This document shows, piece after piece, positions 8,420 to 17,092 of a DNA stretch of 49,526 nucleotides. The stretch's first letter is position 1. Every line of letters starts with the position of its first letter. The stretch comes from a virus. The position numbers and the translations under genes were made by a program. Location: positions 1-49,526 of the IMG/VR virus record IMGVR_UViG_3300035698_021806; one strand, given 5' to 3'. Below the pieces are notes generated by a model, which had not been told where the DNA came from, did not search any database, and was given only the letters and a program-made list of their open reading frames with translations.

Positions 8420-8791
8420 CTAACATGTCTGGAGCTTTTTTTTTATCGCAGATACAAGTGTTGCACAGCATCTAAAGTCTTTAGTCATTTTGCTGTCTGT
8501 ATATGGGTTTTTAAATGTCTCTGAAATAAATCCTCCCAAATGATCTGCCACGTTAAAAATATAATATTTTGAATTAGGCCAATAAGATTGAGTGCATTCC
8601 TGGATGATAATTTCCCAATCGCCAATACAATAACAAAATAATAAACTCTGAGGATCGCCTTTTATATTCCAAAAAATAGACAACTTCTTTGTGGGTTTGA
8701 TAAGAGACTCTAAAAGCTCAACAGCCATTTCTCTTTTGCGCTCTTTTCTCTTCATCCTACATTCTTGGTCATCTTGCTTTTCTTTTTTCAA
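8420..8791 (-). CDS. hypothetical protein, 123 aa
   Basis: TTG start with a GGAGG ribosome binding site 7 nt upstream. A charged basic N-terminus (residues 1-22) is followed by a compact alpha/beta part with several Cys residues (FCYCIGDWEIIIQECTQSYW; FRCCATLVSA). No family recognised. It is followed by dam 1 after about 50 bp. Confidence 0.5.
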   Translation of the reverse strand: MKKEKQDDQECRMKRKERKREMAVELLESLIKPTKKLSIFWNIKGDPQSLLFCYCIGDWEIIIQECTQSYWPNSKYYIFNVADHLGGFISETFKNPYTDSKMTKDFRCCATLVSAIKKKLQTC

Positions 8792-8844
8792 TTGTCATCC
8801 TCCAAAGGATCATTCAGATGATCCCGCCAAGAGACACAATCCAT
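8788..8844 (-). CDS. tiny ORF, 18 aa (uncertain)
   Basis: Reads MDCVSWRDHLNDPLEDDN and its TGA overlaps the TTG start of the 123-aa gene as TTGA. It contains the ribosome binding site of that gene. It lacks its own clear ribosome binding site; it may be a coupling leader or the tail of a frameshifted gene, because another frame upstream (8813-8905) also looks coding but has no start. Confidence 0.25.
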   Translation of the reverse strand: MDCVSWRDHLNDPLEDDN

Positions 8845-8905
8845 TTAGTGATGGTAGTGGTGATGTATTAGCCTCATCCCAACGAATGAAATCAGCACGT
8901 AATTT

Positions 8906-9085
8906 TTAAACTTCTTCATCATGAAATTTTACTGCTACCCAGTCTCTAAGATAATTGAGCCTGTATTCGACAGTTGATCTTTCTAGCCATCTCCATTCAT
9001 CTTCATCTATTGCAAGGGTAGGAAAAAATAAAAATTTATTCTTAATTATTTTGCAATCACCTACTTTTGGTCTTAAAAACCTCAT
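8906..9085 (-). CDS. hypothetical protein, 59 aa
   Basis: Starts MRFLRPKVGDCKIIKNKF and ends VAVKFHDEEV. The ATG overlaps the stop of the UvsY-like gene as ATGA. Composition (basic N-terminus, WRWLERSTVEYRLNYLRDW helix) is that of a folded small protein. Function unknown. Confidence 0.6.
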   Translation of the reverse strand: MRFLRPKVGDCKIIKNKFLFFPTLAIDEDEWRWLERSTVEYRLNYLRDWVAVKFHDEEV

Positions 9086-9579
9086 TTTATAATCTCATCC
9101 ACTTTCGCGGCAAGATCCTTGTTTTTCAAATAAATTTCAGATTGTAGCTTATCCATTTCCTTGCGCATCATATACCCACGACTTTGGGCATTATCATGTG
9201 CTTTATCCCACGCCCTAATATGCTTGTCTAATTGTCGTTGTCGCAATTTGGCAAAAATAACTGATTTTTTAGCTGCTATTACTTCTGAATCGCTTTTTGC
9301 ATAGGCGTCACTTAATTTGTCAGTACAGCCTTCTTCTTTCTTTGTTGTATACATTTTTGTATACGCAACCTCGTAAGCAGCTTCCTTACAAGACAAAAGA
9401 TACTCAGCTTGGCTAAACATCTCTCCAAAATAATCATACCATGTTGCTAAACGATCTTGGAAATCGCTCAAAACAACTTCATTAAAAAAAAGACGATCAG
9501 GATCTAAAACAACTTTATTATCACCCAATGTAACAACACGTTTGTTATCAGGAGGTAATTTATCTGGATCTATTGACAT
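9082..9579 (-). CDS. helical protein, possible UvsY-like recombination mediator
   Basis: 165 residues, almost all helical with alternating Lys/Glu patches. The last third reads IRAWDKAHDNAQSRGYMMRKEMDKLQ, similar in spacing and composition to the C-terminal helix of T4 UvsY, which ends in a similar SRGFAIKHIQDM segment. UvsY loads UvsX onto gp32-covered ssDNA. Here the gene lies next to the replicative helicase and in the same block as the recombinase and SSB, and no other mediator is visible. UvsY proteins diverge strongly, so this is inference from composition, size and context. Confidence 0.45.
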   Translation of the reverse strand: MSIDPDKLPPDNKRVVTLGDNKVVLDPDRLFFNEVVLSDFQDRLATWYDYFGEMFSQAEYLLSCKEAAYEVAYTKMYTTKKEEGCTDKLSDAYAKSDSEVIAAKKSVIFAKLRQRQLDKHIRAWDKAHDNAQSRGYMMRKEMDKLQSEIYLKNKDLAAKVDEIIK

Positions 9580-9612
9580 TTTTATTTTCCTTTCTTGTTG
9601 CTTAAATTATAT

Positions 9613-11289
9613 CTAATTTTCTGCATCTTTGGAAGATGGATTTTCATCTTCCGGCTCGGGCCTAGATTCATCCTCGTCTTCGGGATTAACTTCAGGCTTG
9701 TCGGGGCCTTCATCCTTTTGATAGTCGGACTTAAAATATTTTTTAGCTTTTTCACCGAGCTTCCCATCCGGAGCTTTCGAGGGAATTGCAGCCGAAAGGA
9801 CTTCCGCTTCATTCCTAATCTTTTTAAGAAGGTCTCCATGTTTTTTCTCGCTTATTTGAGTGATTGCTAATGTTTTAGGATTGAATTCCACGCAAAAGCT
9901 AAATCTACTTTTTCCATGTCGATGTTTGACGACAAATATTCTGGCGATGTTTGCTTTCTTTTCCTCGATCATTTGGTTGATAGACCAACAACCATCAAGA
10001 GGACGAATTTGAGCAAATGAATCTCCAAGATTGTTATCATCTATCACGGGATTGCCTTGAAGTGCAAAACGATCTTTGTCGTTCAAAAGGTCTCTAGCAC
10101 CACGATTGGGTTGCATTGCCGTAAACATGCACACTTTTTCCTCAGTACAAAAACCACGCAAATCTCGAACAATCCTGTATCGGGACTCATGCGTTGGCAT
10201 ATTGGGATAATCCTTCATCTCGCCAATGTAATCTACAACAATTAAGTCGGGCTTAAATCCCCTGAGATTGACTTGCTGAATATATGCTCGCAACATGTCA
10301 ACGTCAAACATTCCAGCAGAAAATTGCTTAATGATAAGCATTCGAGGATCTTTAATATCTTTGACATGTTCTTCTATTGCTGCTTTAATTAAATCTTTAT
10401 GTTTTTCTAATTCATTAATGTCTACGTCGGCTAATTGAGCATCAAAACGTTCGGCTATTTTATCCTCGTCCATTTCTAAAGAAATATATAATACTCGTTT
10501 TGCAAGTTTTACAATATTTAATAATGATGCTTTTACAAGTGTAAGACTTTTTCCACTACCTGAAAGTCCCATCCATGAATATAATTCCCCTCGACTCGGA
10601 CCACCACCAAGTAAAGCACTATCAAGAGCCTCGAACCCAGTAGTAAAAACTTCACGCGCTTCTTCGTTCTCTTCTTTCCTTTTATACCGTTCCTCAAAAC
10701 TCTGAAAATACTCCAACCCGCTCTCAAAGTTACGATCTACCGATAATGCTTCATGCAACAACTCTCTAATTTTCGTCCATGTTTCATCACTTTCTGGATT
10801 ATTTTTTACCTGACTCAAACACTTATTGAATGCAACTTTCAACGCCTGTAATTTGGCAAAATTGGTGATTTTGTCAAGCAGATAATCTCTATTATCTAAA
10901 TTAGGAACATAATGATTGTAAACACTTGCCAATTCCCCAAGATAATGAAATCTTACTTCATTAGACTTTGACTCAATTACCTCTTTGACTTCTTGGGTTA
11001 AAAATGTTTTAGTTGGCATAACCCTATAACTTTTAAAATGTTCAAACAACACTTTGCAAATTAACTTATGAACCTCATCTGTAAAATAACTTGATTCAAC
11101 CAGTCCCATACCCTGTATCAAAAAATTCTTGTCATTTACAAGCATCCCTAAAACATAACGCTGAAATTCTTCATCCCATTTATAACCATCACCTACATCA
11201 TCATCATCTGGGTCTATAAGTGTAGCCAAAGTCGCTTGTTCTTCTACAGTTAATTCATCCATATCGCTTAAACCGCTTGTGTCGCTCAT
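9613..11289 (-). CDS. DnaB/gp41-type replicative DNA helicase
   Basis: Hexameric 5'-3' helicase of the replisome. An N-terminal DnaB_N-like helical domain (about residues 40-150) is followed by the RecA-like core: Walker A GLSGSGKS at 241-248, ISLEMDEDKIAERF, Walker B PDLIVVDYIGEM, and FTAMQPNRGARD, which resembles the Q/R-finger motif (usually SQLNRxxE). The C-terminus (from ~515) is an acidic Glu/Asp/Pro-rich tail that could contact SSB or primase. 558 residues, longer than T4 gp41 (475), mostly through the acidic ends. No primase gene is in the window. Confidence 0.92.
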   Translation of the reverse strand: MSDTSGLSDMDELTVEEQATLATLIDPDDDDVGDGYKWDEEFQRYVLGMLVNDKNFLIQGMGLVESSYFTDEVHKLICKVLFEHFKSYRVMPTKTFLTQEVKEVIESKSNEVRFHYLGELASVYNHYVPNLDNRDYLLDKITNFAKLQALKVAFNKCLSQVKNNPESDETWTKIRELLHEALSVDRNFESGLEYFQSFEERYKRKEENEEAREVFTTGFEALDSALLGGGPSRGELYSWMGLSGSGKSLTLVKASLLNIVKLAKRVLYISLEMDEDKIAERFDAQLADVDINELEKHKDLIKAAIEEHVKDIKDPRMLIIKQFSAGMFDVDMLRAYIQQVNLRGFKPDLIVVDYIGEMKDYPNMPTHESRYRIVRDLRGFCTEEKVCMFTAMQPNRGARDLLNDKDRFALQGNPVIDDNNLGDSFAQIRPLDGCWSINQMIEEKKANIARIFVVKHRHGKSRFSFCVEFNPKTLAITQISEKKHGDLLKKIRNEAEVLSAAIPSKAPDGKLGEKAKKYFKSDYQKDEGPDKPEVNPEDEDESRPEPEDENPSSKDAEN

Positions 11290-11351
11290 TCATTCTCCAA
11301 TTTCTAAATTAACCATACGAATAACTGCAAGGTTATTTGTTGTGGGACATT

Positions 11352-11921
11352 TTACACTTCCCAAACCCTTTCATTATCTAAAAGCATACCAAGCACAAAC
11401 CCATGTCCCATTTTCTTATCAGGACAATCCAAGACCTCTTGATATGACATATTTAAATCGTGATGATCGTAAGAATCAAAATCAAATAAGGTAATATCCC
11501 CAGCAGCATCATAAAGTTCTTTTAATTTCTTAAACGCATCAGTATGCTCCACCGTTCGTGCATAAAGAGAGCAATAAATTTTCTTTCTTGCTTCGACATA
11601 ACCTAATTTTTCACCATCCCACAAAGAATATGTGGGCTTGGTTCCTTTCCCCATTGGATAACGATAAGCACGATTTTGCATCCAACCCCATTCAGCCCAC
11701 GTCCAATAACTACTCGTTGGCTCTCCATCCTCTATGTGATCTGCATATACTTTTGAAAACTGCCATCCGTTTTCAACATTCTTCGCTTCATATCCGTCAT
11801 AAAGCTCTACTGGACCTAGAAAAAAAGGACTAAGACCACAACTCCAGTTCTTAGACCGAGAGGTTGTGTCAATAGCCCCAGAAATTCGCGTTCTCATATT
11901 GCAAAAATTAATCACTCGCAC
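11352..11921 (-). CDS. conserved-looking phage protein, 189 aa
   Basis: Aromatic-rich protein (KNWSCGLSPFFLGPVELYDG, WTWAEWGWMQNRAYRYPMG) with a globular pattern and no signal or membrane segment. The first half has the GPxxLYDGxxAxNxEN pattern that I associate with an uncharacterised phage/bacterial family (DUF6939-like), tentatively. Function unknown; it sits between the helicase and the sigma-like gene. Confidence 0.6.
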   Translation of the reverse strand: MRVINFCNMRTRISGAIDTTSRSKNWSCGLSPFFLGPVELYDGYEAKNVENGWQFSKVYADHIEDGEPTSSYWTWAEWGWMQNRAYRYPMGKGTKPTYSLWDGEKLGYVEARKKIYCSLYARTVEHTDAFKKLKELYDAAGDITLFDFDSYDHHDLNMSYQEVLDCPDKKMGHGFVLGMLLDNERVWEV

Positions 11922-11969
11922 CCCTTTTCACTGCAATATAGAAGAAAACTAATTTTTTGTCGATAGCAA

Positions 11970-12524
11970 TTATACACCTAAATAATCAAATTCTGAAAGC
12001 GAAACTTGTGAAGCACGTATGCTCTTTTCGCGCGTAATCTTCTTCCCCATCGACTTCTGAGCGTTCCAGGTGATCGCTTTACAGTAAGTTCCAAATTTAG
12101 AATCAATACGCAATGGTCTGTCCTTTTTAGGGCGTTTAGAAGGGGGAACATGTTTTTTAATGATTTTATCTAAAATCTTTTCTTGATGCGGACCATACTT
12201 CTGCCTGTTCGCACCGTGACGAGTCTTGTTCTTCCAAAGATGCTTCAGTTTTTTAACCATCTCAGAAATAAACTCGTCTTCAACATGTTCCTCACATTTT
12301 TCAAAACAATCTTCAATATAAATTTGACGTTTGTAATACGAACCCGCTCGCAACATCGCAATTCTAAGAGTTTGAACTACGTCCTGCTGCTCGTCTGTAT
12401 GATTCCCTCGATTGTTTTTCTTGATTAATTGCCACGCGGCTTTATGAGCTAACTTTCCAAACTTTTCATCTAATTCTCGGTATTCATCTTCCGTTACCGG
12501 AAAATCCTGAGCTATCTGTAGCAT
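11970..12524 (-). CDS. sigma-factor-like protein, candidate late sigma (gp55-like)
   Basis: 184 residues, strongly basic in the second half. Residues ~25-75 (AHKAAWQLIKK, DEQQDVVQTLRIAMLRAGSYYK) resemble sigma-70 region 2, in which a helix with acidic residues leads to a Tyr/Arg-rich stretch; KFGTYCKAITWNAQKSMGKK later resembles the helix following it in T4 gp55 (185 aa). Size matches gp55. A late sigma would fit with the TAAATA-containing boxes seen in front of several virion-related genes in this window. The call rests on composition and order, not on a full motif. Confidence 0.4.
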   Translation of the reverse strand: MLQIAQDFPVTEDEYRELDEKFGKLAHKAAWQLIKKNNRGNHTDEQQDVVQTLRIAMLRAGSYYKRQIYIEDCFEKCEEHVEDEFISEMVKKLKHLWKNKTRHGANRQKYGPHQEKILDKIIKKHVPPSKRPKKDRPLRIDSKFGTYCKAITWNAQKSMGKKITREKSIRASQVSLSEFDYLGV

Positions 12525-12536
12525 GTGTCTCCTGGG

Positions 12537-13832
12537 TTAGTGGGATTGTAATTTAATTTCACTTAAATTACTTAAAGAACTTCCTGCCATGCAGGAAGTA
12601 GTTAGATGAAGGTTGGGAAAAAGTGGATCTTCTGTCTCAAGTACTTTAGTTGCTGTTTTAAATATGTCTTTCCAGTTATGCTTGTTAACTAATATACAGA
12701 ACCCATCATGCAGATGAAATGCCAATTTAGCGCAATTTTTAGTTTCTTCGTGTAATTTAACTAACTTGCGCAAACATATAATGCTCGCAGGTGCCTGCAC
12801 TACGAAATTCCTGATTTTATGAGTACTCTCTTCAAATTGCCGTTTTCGACCAAAGTAGTCAGTACAAAATCCGTCATTGTCAAGATTTTGCGATACCCAT
12901 TTAAATGCTGTTGGATAGGTCTTATAATATTTATTTATTATCCAACCAGCAATATCTTCCCTAATATTCATTTTTTTTGCCAACCCTCTTTTCCCTAACC
13001 CAAACACAACAGGTAAAAAACTAGTTTTTCCCTTCTTTCTAGAATTTTCTTTTACTCCAGTAGCTTTTTCCCAAATGCATTCATAAACATCTTGTTTTCC
13101 CGCTAAAACTTCTCCTAAAACAGGATCTCCTGACAACCACTGAAGCGTAGCTACTTCCATATGCTTAAAATCAAAAACCATAAATATATTTTCGTGGTCG
13201 CGAGGAACAAGTTGTTCTTTGTCTTTCGGAGTCATACTGTGAGGTGTGTAACATCTTGAAAGTCCTTTAAATGTTGTACTCCTTCCATTTACCTGCCCTT
13301 CTATCTCATAACAAGAATAAACAGAATGACGCTTTCCTCGATGAACTAATGCCTCGACTTCCATACTAGGAACTACTTCTGTCAACAAAGGTAAATGTAT
13401 CTCTTTGTATATCGTGCGCAATTTATCCCAAGAAGAATTTTTTCCTACTCGTTGCAGTCTGGTTTTAGCTTCTTGGAGTGTTGTGGGTGGAGGATCAGTA
13501 TACCCAAGGAAAGATTCGATCAGCTTGAGATCTAAAATTGGACGACTGAATTTAAGAAAATCACCTGTTATTGCCAGGTAATAAGAAAAGAGGGGCTTTA
13601 GCCCCCAAGCTAAAATAAGTTCCTCTTTGACACCTAAAATCTCAGGAAGAGTTCCGATTTGAAGAACTAAATCGTGTTCTTCACTCGAAAGAGGAATAGT
13701 AACCTTTTTACCGCCGCCTTGAATAATTAAAGTTTTTGGATTTCCATTCGTCCAATCTAAAACTTCAGGGTTTGTGGTCAAAAAAATGTCTTGACCTTCT
13801 AAGGGGATCAGCGCGTCTGCAAGAATTTTCAT
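12537..13832 (-). CDS. compact family A DNA polymerase
   Basis: Only 431 residues: the polymerase palm/fingers with a short N-terminal part that looks like a degenerate exonuclease or thumb (1-160). Motif A is MVFDFKHMEVA with catalytic Asp221 and Glu226; motif B (O helix) is RKKGKTSFLPVVFG at 265-278, where the usual Phe is Leu and the usual Tyr is Phe; motif C is HLHDGF with Asp376 but Gly377 in place of the usual Glu. The proofreading exonuclease is absent and would have to be encoded separately. It may be the replicative or an accessory repair polymerase; T4-like phages normally use family B. Confidence 0.88.
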   Translation of the reverse strand: MKILADALIPLEGQDIFLTTNPEVLDWTNGNPKTLIIQGGGKKVTIPLSSEEHDLVLQIGTLPEILGVKEELILAWGLKPLFSYYLAITGDFLKFSRPILDLKLIESFLGYTDPPPTTLQEAKTRLQRVGKNSSWDKLRTIYKEIHLPLLTEVVPSMEVEALVHRGKRHSVYSCYEIEGQVNGRSTTFKGLSRCYTPHSMTPKDKEQLVPRDHENIFMVFDFKHMEVATLQWLSGDPVLGEVLAGKQDVYECIWEKATGVKENSRKKGKTSFLPVVFGLGKRGLAKKMNIREDIAGWIINKYYKTYPTAFKWVSQNLDNDGFCTDYFGRKRQFEESTHKIRNFVVQAPASIICLRKLVKLHEETKNCAKLAFHLHDGFCILVNKHNWKDIFKTATKVLETEDPLFPNLHLTTSCMAGSSLSNLSEIKLQSH

Positions 13833-13857
13833 AGCTTGAATATAGGTGGAATTAGGG

Positions 13858-13891
13858 AAAAAAGAAAGGGCGAATTTTAATTCGCCCTTTC
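13858..13891 (-). terminator. intrinsic terminator after the HNH/helicase gene
   Basis: Perfect 11-bp stem 13864-13874 with 13881-13891, a 6-nt loop and a six-T tract on the minus strand. It ends the transcript of the helicase fusion and insulates the polymerase gene. Confidence 0.88.
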
Positions 13892-13946
13892 TATGGAAAG
13901 GTCAATGCAGTGCTTTAAAACCATCCTAACGAATGGTTTTAGCACA

Positions 13947-16202
13947 TTAACTCCTCATTTTTAAATATCTTCTATAATCAAAATCATCTTGCTCTGGTGT
14001 TGTCAAAAGATCACTTAGGAGTTCTTTACAAACTTTTACAATATTGTGATAATTCTCTACACCTGACAAATTTTTTAATGATTGATTAGGACGAAAACCA
14101 CAACGTCTCTTCACGCAAGTCCAAACATTTTTAGTTATGTCCATATAAAGATTTTTTTCATATCTGATTCCCATTAACGATAAAATCTCTTTTACAATCT
14201 CCTTTACTGCGGTATTTGCCTCTCCACGTAATCGAGACTCCTCTTCATTTGCGTCAAGAAGAGGAGATTGAAATTTTTTTTCTTTAGGCAATGGCATTTT
14301 TTTCAACCAATCATCACCATGTATCTCTGCCATTTCTTGGTAATGATTTAATTTCTCTTGATTGTTTAAAAATCTATTAGATAACGTTGGTAATTTTAAA
14401 TCGAACATTTCAACAATTTCATCGTTGAAATTTCTTGATATGTGAGGATTTACACTTATATTGTGCTTATCAAACTCAAAATCAGAAAATTCCTCCTTAT
14501 CTTTGGGATCGACAATAATCTCATCCTCTTCTTCTGTTATAATTTCTTTTGTTTCAACTTCTAATCCTGTTTCATCTTCAAACTGTTTCCATAATTCTAT
14601 TTGTCCTTTATCTTTCGCCATAACAACATCATAAGTAGCAATATTTGCAAATAGACGATTTCCACGAGCAGTAAGCTGCATAAAAGCTGGTAGTGTCCTA
14701 AAATTAGACAAATTCAAAACAACTTTTATTTTTGGACAATTATAACCAATTGTCCCCATAGCTTTAACAATTAACACATCATAATTTCCTGATTTAAAAG
14801 TTTCTAATCCGTTCTCTGAATTTGTTTTAGATGTAACTACCAAAACTTTTAAATCAGGCGCTTGCCTAGCAAATTCTCTTTTAATTTTATTTGCATGAAT
14901 GTCTGCATAATAATCGGGTGTATCGTCATCCATCTCGGCATCCTCTAGATCTGACAAGGTGGTCACAATTGCAGCAGCGGTAAAATCCGCATTTTTTCGT
15001 AAGCGAACTTTTTCAATACAAGCCTTCACACATTCGCAAATTGTCCTCTCATCCATCAAAAAAGCTCGCAACAATCTATCACCTCGCCTTTTTGACATTG
15101 TAGATAGTATTTCATCACTGTACATAAGCGTTGCATCTACGAATGCAGGAGTAGGTTTTAAAATAATACCATCTTCCCAAGCTCGCTGATATGTATATTC
15201 ATAATCTGCTTTTAATGAATACTTACAAACCTTCATATTTCCTTTTTTTATCTTAATAACAAAAGGATTATCAGTTTTTTCTGACTTCACATATCTTCGC
15301 ACACTTTCTCCAAGTAGTTCTACATGAAAACCAGGAATTTTAATATTATCAGATCTAAAAGGTGTACCGGTGACAAGCACAATAGGAATGCCAATTTTTT
15401 GCATTTTCAACGCGGCTGCTCCCCATTGATTCTCAGTGCTGTAAAGATGACTTTCGTCAAAAAACACAACAGGAAATTTTCCACATTTGGAATGAATTTT
15501 TTCTGCATGTTCGATAAATTGATCTACATTCAGTTTTTCTTTCTCATTCTTTTTCCCATTTATTAAAAATTGCACTGTAAAACTCTCTAATATACATCCA
15601 TTTCTAAACCGCTTAGTATCAAGTCTATTCTCTTCCATAAATGGATTATAGTTGCCACTACTAACATAATCCAGCCTTTCAAATAAATCATCAATATCGT
15701 CAGACTTTAATTGATTTTTTAGTGTTGTGCTAGGACTAAAAACCCATGCTCCGGCAAATACCTTTCTCTTTTCAACCAGACCAATTGCACAAGCCCTGAT
15801 TACATCAGATTTACCAACCCCTGTTGGAAGGAACAAACTCGCCGCGAGGGCTCCTTTAATAACCAACCTGTCTATTACGCAATTATAACCGCCTATTTGA
15901 CATATACGCATGTTAGAAGCATTAGGAAAATCATCAAAAAAATAAGTATCTTTTTCATAATCACTAGCAGTTTTAGTCTCAACCATTTTATTTCCCTTTT
16001 TAAGATTACAAAGTTTACAAGACGCACGCAAATTCGACATTATAGTTTTTCCACCACGACACCAAGGAATAAAGTGGTCAACTTGCCACTCTTCATCTAA
16101 ATCAGAACCACAATAATAACATTTACCATCAGCTCTTAAATAGATTTCTGTCCTAACATACCTACTTCTCACAACCCTTGATTCCGCATTTAGATAAACC
16201 AT
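13947..16202 (-). CDS. HNH endonuclease fused to SF2 helicase
   Basis: 751 residues from the second ATG (16200-16202), which has a GGAGG site at the right distance; a first ATG two codons upstream is too close to it. N-terminal HNH domain: CYYC at 28-31, VDHFIPWCRGG at 41-51, Asn57 and CKLC at 62-65. Then an SF2 helicase: Walker A PTGVGKS (126-132), motif II FDESH, motif III VTGTPFR, and a second RecA lobe ending in QLTARGNRLF in place of the canonical QxxGRxGR. The pairing suggests a nuclease that loads or translocates on DNA, perhaps a restriction-like or homing/exclusion enzyme. Its C-terminal ~150 residues have no recognised fold. Confidence 0.8.
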   Translation of the reverse strand: MVYLNAESRVVRSRYVRTEIYLRADGKCYYCGSDLDEEWQVDHFIPWCRGGKTIMSNLRASCKLCNLKKGNKMVETKTASDYEKDTYFFDDFPNASNMRICQIGGYNCVIDRLVIKGALAASLFLPTGVGKSDVIRACAIGLVEKRKVFAGAWVFSPSTTLKNQLKSDDIDDLFERLDYVSSGNYNPFMEENRLDTKRFRNGCILESFTVQFLINGKKNEKEKLNVDQFIEHAEKIHSKCGKFPVVFFDESHLYSTENQWGAAALKMQKIGIPIVLVTGTPFRSDNIKIPGFHVELLGESVRRYVKSEKTDNPFVIKIKKGNMKVCKYSLKADYEYTYQRAWEDGIILKPTPAFVDATLMYSDEILSTMSKRRGDRLLRAFLMDERTICECVKACIEKVRLRKNADFTAAAIVTTLSDLEDAEMDDDTPDYYADIHANKIKREFARQAPDLKVLVVTSKTNSENGLETFKSGNYDVLIVKAMGTIGYNCPKIKVVLNLSNFRTLPAFMQLTARGNRLFANIATYDVVMAKDKGQIELWKQFEDETGLEVETKEIITEEEDEIIVDPKDKEEFSDFEFDKHNISVNPHISRNFNDEIVEMFDLKLPTLSNRFLNNQEKLNHYQEMAEIHGDDWLKKMPLPKEKKFQSPLLDANEEESRLRGEANTAVKEIVKEILSLMGIRYEKNLYMDITKNVWTCVKRRCGFRPNQSLKNLSGVENYHNIVKVCKELLSDLLTTPEQDDFDYRRYLKMRS

Positions 16203-16236
16203 GTGCATCCTCCATATTATATATAAAGGAGCACTG

Positions 16237-16272
16237 AAGTTTAAAAAATTTAAAAGTTTTAAAAAATTTAAA
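16237..16272. repeat. AT-only direct and inverted repeat
   Basis: The 15-bp unit TTTAAAAAATTTAAA occurs twice, separated by 4 bp, between two minus-strand genes; the outer ends (AAGTTTAAA and TTTAAACTT) also pair. It could be a weak hairpin or a protein-binding site. Confidence 0.5.
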
Positions 16273-16273
16273 C

Positions 16274-16615
16274 TTAGACAAGTATAGAATAATCAAATTT
16301 CTCGTCAACCTCTATTTCCTCAACCCCCAATATCTTCGTCTTTCCAATCCACTTTCTAATATCATCATCCACACCGACTTTAAATCTCGGAAGATGATTT
16401 TGTTGTTTTATCTTCTGAATAGTCCTTACAGCAAGTAAACCATCAAGACGACATAAAACTCTTTGTCCAACCACAAGATTGGTTAATTCTTTTATTTCAA
16501 GAAGAGTTTTTCGATGAGGATTATTGATGTGCTGAAAAGGAACAAAAATAAATCCTTCTGCTGTTACTGTTTTTCCTTTGCGCAGCTTCTTAGCAAGATG
16601 AAAACTTAAAGTCAA
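16274..16615 (-). CDS. hypothetical protein, 113 aa
   Basis: TTG start without a good ribosome binding site. Basic N-terminal helix (FHLAKKLRKGKTVTAEG), then beta-rich segments (RVLCRLDGLLAVRTIQKI), and an acidic C-terminus. Possibly a small nucleic acid-binding fold; no family recognised. Its upstream region holds the second structured RNA candidate. Confidence 0.45.
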   Translation of the reverse strand: MTLSFHLAKKLRKGKTVTAEGFIFVPFQHINNPHRKTLLEIKELTNLVVGQRVLCRLDGLLAVRTIQKIKQQNHLPRFKVGVDDDIRKWIGKTKILGVEEIEVDEKFDYSILV

Positions 16616-16649
16616 TTTAATTTTGCCTATCTATTAATAATTAATATAC

Positions 16650-16731
16650 ATTTGTACATAACAACATCCTTTTGGGATCTTGTATAATTGTACTGTACCA
16701 ATAATTAGTACTAATGTACAATAAGGAATTT
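16650..16731. promoter_or_regulatory. GTAC-rich intergenic segment, possible operator
   Basis: Five GTAC tetramers occur within about 80 bp, several as TTGTAC or GTACAA half-sites, together with a TATAAT hexamer near 16683. This is upstream of the minus-strand 113-aa gene. No factor is identified; the pattern is what I see and the operator role is inferred. Confidence 0.3.
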
Positions 16732-16740
16732 CCTTTCGGC

Positions 16741-17013
16741 GAAGCCATCTTTTATCTTATCCCGAGCACTTTAGGTCTATGACCTTGATCCCATATTAAA
16801 CCAGGGCGTTGTCGTATTATTGGATCTAAACACCAATCCGTTGCCTGGGGTTACTCCCGTTAGGAAGCGTCTCGTTTCGATAATTTTTGACTTAAGAAGA
16901 GGATTACTTTGACAGTCCGCCAAGCTAATCACCTCTTCGGTTGCAGAAAGTTCTAGAATGTTTTTGGAAGTTTGATTGTTATACCGTACCGCTGGGTGAT
17001 AGTTCAAGCCCAG
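16741..17013 (-). ncRNA. candidate structured RNA
   Basis: Gene-free 476-bp gap. Helices: 16773-16777 with 16781-16785; 16801-16805 with 16844-16848 enclosing 16819-16823 with 16833-16837; 16896-16902 with 16932-16938 enclosing 16909-16913 with 16919-16923; 16992-16996 with 17009-17013. In the inner helix of the third element one pair is G-U on the minus strand but A-C on the plus strand, which favours a minus-strand RNA. A 76-codon TTG frame (17007-16777) overlaps it but has no ribosome binding site. It resembles, in style and G+C richness, the element beside the other dam gene. Confidence 0.42.
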
Positions 17014-17054
17014 TTTAGAATAGTTTTAATCTAGAATTTCTATGTCGTGTACTA

Positions 17055-17060
17055 TATAAT
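17055..17060 (+). promoter_or_regulatory. possible -10 box for the homing endonuclease/dam 2 operon
   Basis: TATAAT lies 33 bp upstream of the TTG start at 17093; the -35 region at 17 bp (TAGAAT) is poor. Suggestive only. Confidence 0.3.
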
Positions 17061-17092
17061 ATAGAGAACCTTTTGTAGTATAGGGGAATAAT

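Noticed and set aside
16777-17007. Minus-strand TTG ORF of 76 codons
   Set aside because: No ribosome binding site, and the segment folds into several helices with orientation-specific G-U pairing; not counted as a gene.
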